From positions 1 through 10,767 of the forward strand of contig JAWVZH010000106.1 in the NCBI GenBank assembly GCA_033722295.1: a DNA stretch of 10,767 bases, read 5' to 3'. Of this stretch, positions 1-7,273 are shown piece by piece; position 1 is the first letter of the stretch; every line of letters starts with the position of its first letter. The notes under the pieces were generated by a model, which was not told the origin of the DNA, searched no databases, and saw nothing but the letters and a program-made list of their open reading frames with translations. Origin of the DNA: JAWVZH01 sp033722295 (lineage in GTDB: Bacteria; Bacteroidota; Bacteroidia; Chitinophagales; Saprospiraceae). Made by a program: the position numbers and the translations under genes.

Positions 1-861
1 AAGGTGGTCAGACTGGGCCTCATCCAATGGCAGATGAGACCATATAAGGATATTGATGCCTTGCTTCAGCAGGCGGAGTATTTTATTGATGCAGTTTCAG
101 GGTATCGTTCTGACTTTGCATTATTCCCTGAATTTTTCAATGCGCCATTGATGGCAGAGAATAATCACTTGGGGGAATCAGAGGCAATAAGAGAGCTGGC
201 AAAACATACGGATAAGATTGTACAGAGATTTTCTGATTTTTCGATTTCTTATAACATCAATATAATAGCTGGTAGTATGCCGGAAATAAGAAAGGGTAAA
301 TTGTACAATACTGGTTATCTGTGCAAGAGAGATGGCACAATTGAGCGATATGAGAAGCTACATGTGACGCCGGATGAGGCGAAGGTATGGGGAATGCAGG
401 GCGGATCAGAATTGAAGTCATTCGACACGGATTGCGGAAGAATAGGTGTATTGATCTGTTACGATGTCGAATTCCCGGAATTAAGTCGTCTGCTGGCTGA
501 TGAAAATATAGATGTTCTTTTTGTTCCTTTTTTGACAGATACACAGAATGGCTATTCCAGAGTGCGAAACTGTGCTCAGGCCAGAGCTATAGAGAATGAA
601 TGCTATGTTGCCATAGCGGGCAGTGTGGGAAACCTGCCCAATGTACACAATATGGATATCCAATTTGCACAATCCATGGTTTTCACACCTTGTGATTTTG
701 CCTTCCCGACAAATGGAATAAAGGCTGAGGCAACACCAAATACAGAAATGATCCTGATTGCCGATGTAGATATTGACCTGCTGAGAGAGTTGCATGAATT
801 TGGCAGTGTCAGAAACCTTAAGGATAGACGCCTCGATGTATTTGATCTAAAGAAGAAATAA
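1..861 (+). CDS. Carbon-nitrogen hydrolase (nitrilase-fold) domain, 5'-truncated; likely C-terminal half of a GNAT/nitrilase fusion
   Basis: This is a nitrilase-superfamily amidohydrolase, a cytoplasmic enzyme that hydrolyses a C-N bond through a Glu-Lys-Cys triad. Counting from the GTG at position 4, the triad is visible as E43 (LFPEFF), K118 (YEKLHVTP) and C152 (LICYDVEFPEL). The open frame continues upstream of that GTG to the window edge (codon AAG at 1-3). Domain sequence and boundary resemble the C-terminal half of proteins of about 510 residues that begin with a GNAT acetyltransferase domain, such as the B. subtilis YhcX type. I therefore infer that the true start lies outside the window and that the GTG is internal. 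The substrate is unknown. The gene ends with TAA at 859-861 and is followed by 341 nt without a convincing gene. The hydrolase fold is nearly certain; the fusion is likely but not shown here. Confidence 0.9.
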   Translation, partial: KVVRLGLIQWQMRPYKDIDALLQQAEYFIDAVSGYRSDFALFPEFFNAPLMAENNHLGESEAIRELAKHTDKIVQRFSDFSISYNINIIAGSMPEIRKGKLYNTGYLCKRDGTIERYEKLHVTPDEAKVWGMQGGSELKSFDTDCGRIGVLICYDVEFPELSRLLADENIDVLFVPFLTDTQNGYSRVRNCAQARAIENECYVAIAGSVGNLPNVHNMDIQFAQSMVFTPCDFAFPTNGIKAEATPNTEMILIADVDIDLLRELHEFGSVRNLKDRRLDVFDLKKK

Positions 862-1029
862 TGAAGACTACTTGGGAGCGGAAAAGTTAGAAAGTGGAAA
901 TTATGTGAGTCTCTTAATGAAGTCTCTTGATGGCTGGGAGATATCGTGAAATGAGGACAGGCAACCATGACCTATAGCAGTGGGCCCACCTGGTATATGA
1001 TCTTTTATGTAGTTTAAATAACCACCGTT

Positions 1030-1052
1030 TTTAGTGTTTTGTATTCACTAAA
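1030..1052. repeat. Perfect 7-bp inverted repeat with 9-nt spacer
   Basis: TTTAGTG (1030-1036) is repeated in inverted orientation as CACTAAA (1046-1052). It lies in the gap between the hydrolase and permease genes, 170 nt past the hydrolase stop. There is no following T-run, so it is a poor intrinsic terminator. It could be a protein-binding site or a chance palindrome in AT-rich DNA. A 10-bp palindrome GTGGGCCCAC also occurs at 980-989 in the same gap, in which I see no supported gene. Confidence 0.35.
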
Positions 1053-1106
1053 TGGAGTGGTGAGAGTATAAAAGAATAAGCAAGTTGATATTCATAAGAC
1101 TAATCC

Positions 1107-1136
1107 TTGAGATATTGGTGAAAACCTATAATTTAG
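1107..1136 (+). promoter_or_regulatory. Candidate Bacteroidota-type promoter for the permease gene
   Basis: TTG at 1107-1109 is separated by 19 nt from TAATTTAG at 1129-1136. The latter matches the Bacteroidota -7 consensus TAnnTTTG in 7 of 8 positions and also overlaps an exact TATAAT at 1127-1132. Transcription would begin near 1143, giving a leader of about 60 nt before the GTG at 1203. This is a motif match only. Confidence 0.3.
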
Positions 1137-1149
1137 AATACCTTGTAAT

Positions 1150-1171
1150 TTCAGCAGAAACTTTCGCTGAA
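1150..1171. promoter_or_regulatory. Inverted repeat at the predicted start of the permease leader
   Basis: TTCAGC (1150-1155) pairs with GCTGAA (1166-1171) across a 10-nt spacer. It sits just downstream of the candidate promoter and about 30 nt before the permease start codon. It could be an operator for a metal- or redox-sensing repressor or a leader hairpin. No regulator gene is adjacent to support either reading. Confidence 0.3.
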
Positions 1172-1202
1172 GCGTTGTAGTGAAATATGAGATTAATATT
1201 AA

Positions 1203-2480
1203 GTGAGAAATAGAACAACTATCCTGATAAGTCTTCTTATCCTGATTCCTGTGATGGCATTTGCACAGGAGGATTCAGGAGATCTACTCAGCCTGTGGGG
1301 GGAATCCGCTAAGACCGCACTAGGCTTTTTCTGGAAAGCTGGATGGGCATTTGTTCTGGGCTATATGGTAAGCGGTGCCATTCAGGCCTTTGTACCCAAA
1401 AAGAAACTAACGAAACACATGGGTGAAAGTGGTGTCAGGAGTGTTTCCATATCCACATTCTTTGGCGCGATTTCCTCGTCTTGCTCTTTTGCGGCATTGG
1501 CAGCGGCACGCTCACTCTTTTTAAAAGGCGCACATTTCATCAGTACGGTAGCCTTCATGTTTGCTTCGACCAATCTGGTCATTGAACTGGGAATTTTGAT
1601 ATTTATTTTTTTAGGATGGCAGTTCATAGTTGCGGAGGTCATTGGAGGACTACTTCTGATCGTTATAAGTTCAGTAGTTATCAAGCTAACCTACCCTAAA
1701 AAATGGATCAAGGCGGCCCGTAAAAAAGTAGAGGAGGAAGCAGCTGTAGAGGAGGACTTTAATTGGAAGGAAAGAATAAAGTCGAAGGAGGGCTGGTTTC
1801 TGGTGGGTAAAAAGTTTGTGATGGAATGGAAAATGGCGTGGGAGGATATTTTGATCGGATTTACGGTCGCCGGGTTTGTCTCTGTACTGGTACCTCAATC
1901 TTTCTGGGAGGCTATTTTTCTGAACAATATGCACGGGGAATTACCCGACTTTGTGATCAGGCTCGAAAATGCGCTGGTTGCGCCTCTTGTAGCAGCGGCC
2001 ACGTTTATTGGTTCGATGGGAAACATCCCTCTTGCAACGGTACTTAATGAAAATGGTGTTTTATTCGCCGGTTTAATGGGTTTCATTTATTCTGATCTCA
2101 TGGTGCCGCCTCTGATCAATATTAATAGAAAATATTACGGTATTCGCATAGCGTTATACATCGCCGCAGTGATGTATGTCAGTATAGTTATTACGGCTTT
2201 AGTTTTGGACTATGGCTTCGAACTGTTCGGAGTTCTACCTGAAGGTAGCCGGAAAGTGAAAGAGGTAACTCAATTCAAAATAGATTACACATTCTACTTT
2301 AACATAGTTTTCGCTGCTTTTACGATATTGATGCTATATTTTAATTCCAGAGCTACAGACAAAGATCAGGGGCATGATCATGATCACGGAGGGAAGGGTA
2401 TTTCATTCAAAAGAATAATAGTCTACCTATTTGCAACTATTGTGATATTAGGATTGATTATTCAATTTACGATTATCTAG
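1203..2480 (+). CDS. DUF318/ArsP-type inner-membrane permease with His-rich loop
   Basis: The product (425 aa) is a polytopic membrane protein of the predicted permease family PF03773 (DUF318, ArsP/YraQ-like). Some members export organoarsenicals or metals; the substrate here is not known. Residues 1-22 form a signal-like segment ending in AFAQ. A conserved cysteine patch SSSCSFAAL (91-99) is followed by ASTNLVIELG (121-130). The second half repeats the topology, with SMGNIPLA (271-278) and YSDLMVPPL (296-304). A charged cytoplasmic linker (about 165-200) separates the halves. A metal-binding-looking HDHDH (391-395) precedes the last helix. Residue pattern and length fit the variant with a single cysteine patch rather than classical ArsP. 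The start is GTG at 1203; no purine-rich ribosome site is seen, as is usual in Bacteroidota. It appears to be monocistronic. Metal or metalloid export is an inference. Confidence 0.85.
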   Translation: MRNRTTILISLLILIPVMAFAQEDSGDLLSLWGESAKTALGFFWKAGWAFVLGYMVSGAIQAFVPKKKLTKHMGESGVRSVSISTFFGAISSSCSFAALAAARSLFLKGAHFISTVAFMFASTNLVIELGILIFIFLGWQFIVAEVIGGLLLIVISSVVIKLTYPKKWIKAARKKVEEEAAVEEDFNWKERIKSKEGWFLVGKKFVMEWKMAWEDILIGFTVAGFVSVLVPQSFWEAIFLNNMHGELPDFVIRLENALVAPLVAAATFIGSMGNIPLATVLNENGVLFAGLMGFIYSDLMVPPLININRKYYGIRIALYIAAVMYVSIVITALVLDYGFELFGVLPEGSRKVKEVTQFKIDYTFYFNIVFAAFTILMLYFNSRATDKDQGHDHDHGGKGISFKRIIVYLFATIVILGLIIQFTII

Positions 2481-2592
2481 TCCAATGGTGCTATTCGAAA
2501 ATGACCTTGGCTTCTCTGGTAAGTGATCATTAAGAGAAAATGGTTAATTTGTTCCTGGACCAGGATATAATCAATCTATAGAAAGTGGAAAA

Positions 2593-2994
2593 ATGAAATG
2601 TTTAAGACTTATGACTTTAATGTCAAAAGCTATAATGTTACTTACATTGCTCATTATCGGCTGTCAGACTACTGACAGCAAATGCAAACTTGTTGGCGAA
2701 TGGGAATAAATCGAGTCAGATGGAGGTATAGCAGATGTCACGATCGATTGGAGCAATACTTCAAGAAGAAGATCCATTTTGATCGATCATGCATATTACA
2801 GGGAGTACCTGAACGACAGTTTGATATTAAGTAGTCCGTACGAGATCGTGATAAATAGTGTAAGGCATTACGCGACAAATGAGTTTTTGAAGTTGGAGAA
2901 TGGCTGGATTACGGCAATTGAACTGCGAGGACAATTCCTCTTTTATTATGAGTTGAATCACGATGGCTTTAGACACAAATTCATACGAAGATGA
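2593..2994 (+). pseudogene. Small lipoprotein gene (133 codons) interrupted by an in-frame TAA
   Basis: ATG at 2593 opens a clear lipoprotein signal: a hydrophobic stretch LLTLLIIG followed by C24 (lipobox IIGC). The mature part starts with a lipocalin-like KLVGEWE. The frame then hits TAA at 2707-2709. The same frame stays open without any shift to TGA at 2992-2994. The downstream part (IESDGG..., then about 85 residues of alternating polar and hydrophobic sequence ending GFRHKFIRR) reads as a small beta-rich protein. The most economical reading is one protein of about 133 residues with a single nonsense codon. The alternative is two genes: a 38-residue lipopeptide and a TTG-started protein at 2779. 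LVGEWE followed by IESDGG is a typical unbroken beginning of lipocalin-like lipoproteins, so I favour one broken gene, although a sequencing error is possible. The function is unknown. Confidence 0.7.
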
Positions 2995-3041
2995 GAGCAG
3001 TATTCGACGAAGCACTTTTCATTGAAAGAAGAGAGCGAATA

Positions 3042-4052
3042 TCAATGATCAGTATCTTCTTTTACCACATCTTTGGGAGATTTGTCATGACGCAACCCGA
3101 GGTAGCTCGGATGACGCAATTTATGATCATCTGTCCATTCAGTGAAGCTGATCTCAGCCACAAGGTCTGGTTTTATAAAATGTATGTCTTCCTCACCGAT
3201 CTTGTCCTGAAATGGGTTTTTGCTTTGATGCAGCGAGCGAAACTTGTCATGCAGAGACCGTAATTCATCATCATCGAAGCCGGTTCCAACTTTTCCTGCG
3301 TATCTCAGTTCATCGTCTTCATAGAAACCGACAAGTATCGCACCGAAACCTATACGATCTCCTTCGGGATCTGTATAACCTCCGATCACGAGTTCTTGTT
3401 GGGCCGAACATTTGAACTTCAGCCATTTCTTACTTCTGGAATTGAGGTAACGACTCGTTGCATCTTTGGCGATTAGCCCTTCCCAGTTCTTTTCGCAGGC
3501 CTCTTTAAAAAAGGCTTCCCCATCCTCATTGCGGTGTTGGGTAAAATGAATGGTATCGTTAAAAGTAAAAATCGATTTTAACAGGCGTTTCCGATCTCTG
3601 AGCCTGAGTTTCTGAAGGTCATAACCGTCCAGCCAGATGAGATCGAAAACGTACAGTTCGACAGGTGTCTTATCGATGTCCTTGGCATCCGGAGAATTTA
3701 ATTGCATTCTGTTTTGCAGTTTTGAAAAACTCGTGACATTCCCATCGAACGCAACAATCTCACCATCCACACTGAGGTGATGGTCCCCGGCTATTTCGAT
3801 GTTGTTCCGAACCTCAGGGTATACCTCGGTGATGTCCTTCCTGTTTCTTGAGCCCAGCTTTAGCATGTCACCATTTTTGTATACGAGGCATCTCACACCG
3901 TCGAGCTTGCGCTCAAATATCCAATCCGGATCGGAGAAATAGTCTTTGGTCAGGGTGGCGAGCATGGGATCCACCCACTCAGGGAAGTCTGCTTTTTCAA
4001 TTATTTCCTGATCATTGGAGTCAAGAGATTCAAACCATTTCTTTCTCATCAT
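3042..4052 (-). CDS. ligD: ATP-dependent DNA ligase, LigD ligase module
   Basis: This is a 336-aa ATP-dependent ligase of the kind that seals DNA ends in bacterial non-homologous end joining and related repair. All nucleotidyltransferase motifs are present: motif I KLDGVR with nucleophile K49 (49-54), SRNRKD (68-73), DGEIV (96-100), VFDLIW (135-140), motif IV EGLIAK (191-196) and motif V WLKFK (210-214). The OB-fold domain ends with motif VI LRHPSYLGLR (312-321). There is no polymerase or phosphoesterase domain on this polypeptide. It lies downstream of the phosphoesterase gene and overlaps it by 4 nt (ATGA), which implies translational coupling. The start ATG at 4052 is immediately followed by a second ATG. 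It converges with the broken lipoprotein gene, leaving 47 nt with no obvious terminator. Ligase activity is near certain; a role in end joining rests on the partner gene, since Ku is not in view. Confidence 0.95.
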   Translation of the reverse strand: MMRKKWFESLDSNDQEIIEKADFPEWVDPMLATLTKDYFSDPDWIFERKLDGVRCLVYKNGDMLKLGSRNRKDITEVYPEVRNNIEIAGDHHLSVDGEIVAFDGNVTSFSKLQNRMQLNSPDAKDIDKTPVELYVFDLIWLDGYDLQKLRLRDRKRLLKSIFTFNDTIHFTQHRNEDGEAFFKEACEKNWEGLIAKDATSRYLNSRSKKWLKFKCSAQQELVIGGYTDPEGDRIGFGAILVGFYEDDELRYAGKVGTGFDDDELRSLHDKFRSLHQSKNPFQDKIGEEDIHFIKPDLVAEISFTEWTDDHKLRHPSYLGLRHDKSPKDVVKEDTDH

Positions 4053-4681
4053 TCTCCTTTTTCTGAGATCTCATCGATGGTTTTATCGGATATGACAGAT
4101 CTGGGCTCTGTGCTTATTGGATTCTTTCTCGCATCGGCATGTTCATCTTTCATTTTTTTAAGGAGCCACTTTTCATCCTGGTCATTTCCATTCGCCTCAG
4201 ACGTTCTGATCAATACATATCCTCCTTTAAGCTTTTTACCGTCCAGTTCTACCTCGATCTTCCCTTCTTTTAGTGACTCGGACATATCTACAGCATCTTC
4301 TTCCTTGTTAGCTCTGATATTTTCAAAAGTGCCGTGATCCCAGATCAATACTGTACCACCACCATAATGATCTTCTGGTATGACCCCTTCAAAGTTGCCA
4401 TACTGGAGAGGGTGATCTTCCGTTCTTATTGCCAGACGCTTTTCAGATGGATCGGTGGAAGGCCCCTTTGGTACCGCCCAGGAAACGAGGACATCCTCTA
4501 TCTGGAGCCGGAAATCGTAATGAAGATTAGAAGCATCGTGCTTCTGTATGACGAACTGGTTTTTCATCCTGCCGTCTATCTTTTCATCACCGGTCGGTTC
4601 GGATGTTTGCTTAAAATCACGCTTCTTCTTGTATTCTTCGAGTGATCCGGCATTTTCTGAATTGTCCATATTATTACTCAA
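4049..4681 (-). CDS. LigD-type 3'-phosphoesterase (DNA polymerase LigD N-terminal PE domain)
   Basis: This 210-aa protein is a free-standing version of the LigD phosphoesterase module. That module is a metal-dependent enzyme that trims 3'-phosphate and 3'-ribonucleotide ends before ligation. The signature HDASNLHYDFRL (48-59) gives H48, H54, D56 and R58. EDHPLQY (88-94) gives H90 and Y94. These have the same spacing as the known catalytic residues of Pseudomonas aeruginosa LigD (H42, H48, D50, R52, H84, Y88), so the active site looks intact. YGGGTVLIWDHG (106-117) is also typical of the domain. A charged N-terminal tail (1-38) and C-terminal tail (about 180-210) lack clear motifs. It is the first gene of a two-gene minus-strand operon with the ligase. 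The upstream region (4682-4789) is very AT-rich and probably holds the promoter, but I could not fix its elements. Confidence 0.93.
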   Translation of the reverse strand: MSNNMDNSENAGSLEEYKKKRDFKQTSEPTGDEKIDGRMKNQFVIQKHDASNLHYDFRLQIEDVLVSWAVPKGPSTDPSEKRLAIRTEDHPLQYGNFEGVIPEDHYGGGTVLIWDHGTFENIRANKEEDAVDMSESLKEGKIEVELDGKKLKGGYVLIRTSEANGNDQDEKWLLKKMKDEHADARKNPISTEPRSVISDKTIDEISEKGE

Positions 4682-4789
4682 TTTTTAAATTTTCAGATCA
4701 AAATAGAGTTATATAAAATATTCATTTTTATTTATTAATCAGAATAAGATGGGCATTAACGTTATCTTTCGTCGGACAAATCAAGTCTA

Positions 4790-5050
4790 GTGAAAGGGCA
4801 ACTTCTGATTTTATTCTTTCTTTTGTTCCATCATGTGGGGACAACACAAGTCCCCACCGATTCTCTTTTCCAGATCTGGAAAGACAGCACTGAGTCAGAC
4901 TCTGTCGGGGTCTATACGCTCAAGAGTGTTATATGGGATCATTTCCTGTTCAAGGATACAGATACGGCCATGATATTAGCACAAGAGATGATCGACTATT
5001 CTGATTTGCAAAGTGATGAGTTGCCTGTTAGAAAAACAACTGAAGAATGA
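4790..5050 (+). pseudogene. N-terminal fragment of a secreted or sensor TPR-type protein
   Basis: GTG at 4790 opens an 86-codon frame. It contains a signal peptide (about residues 1-19, LLILFFLLFHHVGTTQ) and then a DSLFQIWKDST...DSVGVYTLKSVIWDHFLFKDTD...AMILAQEM pattern. This matches my recollection of the first half-repeat of Bacteroidota TPR sensor proteins, such as TPR-linked cyclases and histidine kinases. In those proteins the pattern is followed by many TPR repeats, a membrane helix and an output domain. Here the frame leaves the family pattern at about residue 72 and stops at 5048-5050. Everything downstream of the first repeat is missing. The stop overlaps the ATG of the next gene by 4 nt. 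I read it as the 5' remnant of a larger gene joined by deletion to its present neighbour. It could still be expressed as a short exported peptide. The family assignment is from memory and is moderate. Confidence 0.55.
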
Positions 5051-5547
5051 CCAATAATAAATCGAAATTTGTGAAATACCTGTTAACAGTTTTAGCGGTG
5101 ACGGGCGTGATGAACTTGAATGTTCATGCCCAGGAGTCAATGATGAACATAGCCAATGACATCATTGGCCTTACCAGTGATTATAATATGGCCTGGGAAT
5201 CCCTGGATATGGATAGTGTGGCGACCTTCCATTCTGAAGATTTCACTTACTATTGGAAAGGCTCACTTTCTGTCACTTCCAATAAAGCCTTTGTCGAGGG
5301 GTACAAGAAGATCATGAGCAATGCGGCGAAATGGACGATGTATATTGACAATCTCCAGGTCCAGGTCCTGGATGAGAATAATGTTATCATCGGATTTGAT
5401 ATCAGTGAAACAGAACTGATCCTGAAGGATGGTACCGAACTAGACTACGGCATTGGCGCCATGACGTATTTCTGGCATCGTAGAGACGGTGAGTGGAAAC
5501 TGGTCCATATCCATGAGTCTGCCAAAGAAAAAGATACCGAACACTAA
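5047..5547 (+). CDS. Secreted NTF2/SnoaL-like (DUF4440-type) protein
   Basis: The product is 166 aa with an N-terminal signal peptide (K5-K10 basic region, hydrophobic 11-25, cleavage near VHA/QE at residue 28), so it is probably periplasmic. The mature part is a single cone-shaped NTF2-like domain. A first helix pair contains YNMAWESLDMDSVATFHSED (46-65), which is the usual 'time-course plus dose' helix of SnoaL/DUF4440 proteins. Curved strands follow and end in MTYFWHRRDGEWKLVHIHES (139-158), the typical last two strands. Members are small ligand-binding or enzyme-like proteins, and no catalytic set is diagnostic here. The ATG at 5047 overlaps the preceding truncated gene by 4 nt. It may therefore now rely on that fragment for translation, or have its own promoter inside it. 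The fold is confident; the function is unknown. Confidence 0.8.
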   Translation: MTNNKSKFVKYLLTVLAVTGVMNLNVHAQESMMNIANDIIGLTSDYNMAWESLDMDSVATFHSEDFTYYWKGSLSVTSNKAFVEGYKKIMSNAAKWTMYIDNLQVQVLDENNVIIGFDISETELILKDGTELDYGIGAMTYFWHRRDGEWKLVHIHESAKEKDTEH

Positions 5548-5825
5548 GTCGTAGCGGGTTCCTGAAAAGTCGAAAATTAAGTATGGTGGTACCATAAATC
5601 TCATGCTTCACCGGTAAAGACTTATCATAAAATGAAATGATCATAACTAAGAATAGGATGATTGAAACATGCCATATGGATTTTTGTATTCACCTCCATT
5701 GAAAGCTCATCTGTTGGTTGATCGGTTTCATCGTGGCACACTAATGGAAAATCGTCCTTGGTTTGGACAGTATTCTATGGAATTGACCCAGGATCTATAT
5801 AAATTTCGGAAAAGTGCTCTCACCA

Positions 5826-6698
5826 ATGAATCTCAGGTCTGGAATAACTCTTCTCACACTCCTTGTAGCCCTCCTTAGTGTCTGGGCTACTATCCATGGA
5901 ATATCAGCTGTGACGGATAAGAGTTTTTATGATCACCTTTCCATTCGTGAACAGTCCGTTAAGGTCTATGGCACTGGCCTCTATCGACATATGCCGGCAG
6001 AGGTGGCTGTTCAAGGCATTGCGCAGGATTATGTTACGCTATTCCTCGCCGTTCCACTTTTACTCATCGGTCTTTATTTCTTCAGAATGGAAAATGTAAG
6101 AGGAAAGATCCTGCTCACGGGTCTCTTGCTTTACTTCACCGTGACCTATATGATCTACCTGACTATGGGAATGTACAATGAGATATTTCTTGTCTATGTG
6201 GGGATACTTGCATGTGCGCTCATCGCACTTATCTCGAGCCTGGCAGCTTTCAACTACCGGCTGTTGAAAGGTGCCTTTGAGAGAGTGAGGAGCCTTCGAC
6301 CAGCGGCATACTTCTTATTGGTCAACTGTTTACTCATTGCCCTGCTGTGGCTGGACGTCGTCGTGCCCCCACTTTTTGATGGCTCAATCTATCCAGAGGA
6401 ATTGTATCACTTCACTACCCTCATCGTGCAGGGGCTGGATCTGGCCATCTTCCTGCCTCTTGGAGTGGTTTCAGCGATCCTGGCCTTGTGGCGACATTCA
6501 GAAGGGTTTGTTTTTACGTCGGTATATATTGTCTTTTTGGCGATCCTTATGATCGCCCTGACTACCAAGGTTCTGTTTATGGCTGCGCAGGGCCAGCAGG
6601 TGGTACCCGTAATATTCGTCATGCCGACGATTGCCGCAATAGCGATATTTTTTTCACTGAATATCCTGTTCCAACTGAAGCTTGGCTCTACAGATTAA
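5826..6698 (+). CDS. Unrecognised polytopic membrane protein, about eight helices
   Basis: I do not recognise this family. From the ATG at 5826 the product is 290 aa; an in-frame GTG at 5814 would add four residues (LSP context), and I prefer the ATG. Numbering from the GTG, hydrophobic helices lie at about 11-30, 73-90, 99-119, 122-146, 163-186, 202-226, 232-257 and 263-289. A longer non-membrane loop (31-70, containing HLSIREQSVKVYGTGLY) follows the first helix and is probably periplasmic. There are no ATPase, kinase or transporter motifs and no cysteine pairs. The hydrophobicity pattern and absence of charged residues in the helices are those of a real membrane protein. The gene stands alone: 278 nt separate it from the NTF2-like gene and 117 nt from the next small membrane protein. 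A short inverted repeat GGACT/AGTCC at 6728-6739 follows the gene but is weak as a terminator. Confidence 0.7.
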   Translation: MNLRSGITLLTLLVALLSVWATIHGISAVTDKSFYDHLSIREQSVKVYGTGLYRHMPAEVAVQGIAQDYVTLFLAVPLLLIGLYFFRMENVRGKILLTGLLLYFTVTYMIYLTMGMYNEIFLVYVGILACALIALISSLAAFNYRLLKGAFERVRSLRPAAYFLLVNCLLIALLWLDVVVPPLFDGSIYPEELYHFTTLIVQGLDLAIFLPLGVVSAILALWRHSEGFVFTSVYIVFLAILMIALTTKVLFMAAQGQQVVPVIFVMPTIAAIAIFFSLNILFQLKLGSTD

Positions 6699-6815
6699 GT
6701 GAATAATGGTAAACCTGAATGACATATGGACTCCAGTCCGATCAGGCTATTATGAGAGGATACGGGAAATATATGCTTTCTTATTCATCATTTGATTTTA
6801 ATTAAAAAATAAAAT

Positions 6816-7067
6816 ATGAATAACACATTAAGAGTAATTTTTAGGGGTATAGGTTGGGCTATTGTCGCACTACTCGTAGTGAATTTGATAGGCTTCGCGG
6901 TTGAGCTGAGCCTGAATGGCATTCCGGATGATTGGTCCTTCCGGTTCAAACATGGTACCTTTTTTATCAATGGAGAAGCCACTGGGCTTATTTTTGGTGA
7001 GAGAAATGCCAATATTTTAATGGCACTGGTATTTGTCTTTGTGGTGTATCGTGGATTGAGAAAATAA
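6816..7067 (+). CDS. Small two-helix membrane protein
   Basis: This 83-aa protein has hydrophobic helices at about 10-31 and 64-80. The middle segment between them is polar (NGIPDDWSFRFKHGTFFINGE, about 34-54). A basic end, RGLRK, predicts a cytoplasmic C terminus. The ATG at 6816 follows an AT-rich stretch (TTAATTAAAAAATAAAAT), which is a common Bacteroidota translation-start context and supports this start. The codons and hydrophobic pattern look genuine. I do not recognise the family and propose no function. Its TAA (7065-7067) overlaps an ATG (7067-7069) that opens a 35-codon frame. Confidence 0.6.
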   Translation: MNNTLRVIFRGIGWAIVALLVVNLIGFAVELSLNGIPDDWSFRFKHGTFFINGEATGLIFGERNANILMALVFVFVVYRGLRK

Positions 7068-7174
7068 TGAACTGGCCATTGGATCAACAAGTGTTCAAAT
7101 ACAAAGCATTGGGAGACTTTGAGGCCTTTGATCAGACCGTGTTTTGCACATTTCGGAGGAAGACTTTCCAATAA
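7067..7174 (+). CDS. Possible 35-residue ORF coupled to the small membrane protein gene
   Basis: TAATG links the stop of the preceding gene to this ATG, the arrangement seen in translational coupling. The peptide starts MNWPLDQQVFKYKALG and ends RRKTFQ. It has no signal or helix and resembles nothing I know. It may be noise or the start of an eroded gene. The 434 nt from here to the glucanase gene otherwise hold only the relic described at 7274-7432. Confidence 0.2.
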   Translation: MNWPLDQQVFKYKALGDFEAFDQTVFCTFRRKTFQ

Positions 7175-7273
7175 CCTTAAGGTCGGTTGGAAGATGCCTT
7201 TTTTCTGCTAAATCCTGCATATCTGTATCATCCATGCTGGAGCTGTGATACTTGTAAAGCTTACAGGCTCTGA

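Noticed and set aside
851..947. 33-codon frame overlapping the end of the hydrolase gene
   Set aside because: The translation is mildly protein-like but too short, with no start context or family match.
2553..2565. 13-nt palindrome TCCTGGACCAGGA between the permease and the lipoprotein gene
   Set aside because: There is no loop large enough for a hairpin terminator, no T-run and no second copy nearby, so it is probably chance.
2991..3263. Plus-strand 90-codon frame
   Set aside because: It lies almost wholly antisense to the ligase C terminus, whose motif VI and codon pattern are clearly real, and its translation looks like a shadow.
3042..4681. Possibility that the ligase pair is a phage or restriction-type defence system
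   Set aside because: Every motif matches ordinary LigD modules, and there is no nuclease, helicase or methylase gene next to them.
5669..5878. 69-codon plus-strand frame before the eight-helix protein
   Set aside because: It has no signal, repeat or family pattern, overlaps the start of the membrane protein gene in another frame, and its C terminus is a shadow of that gene.
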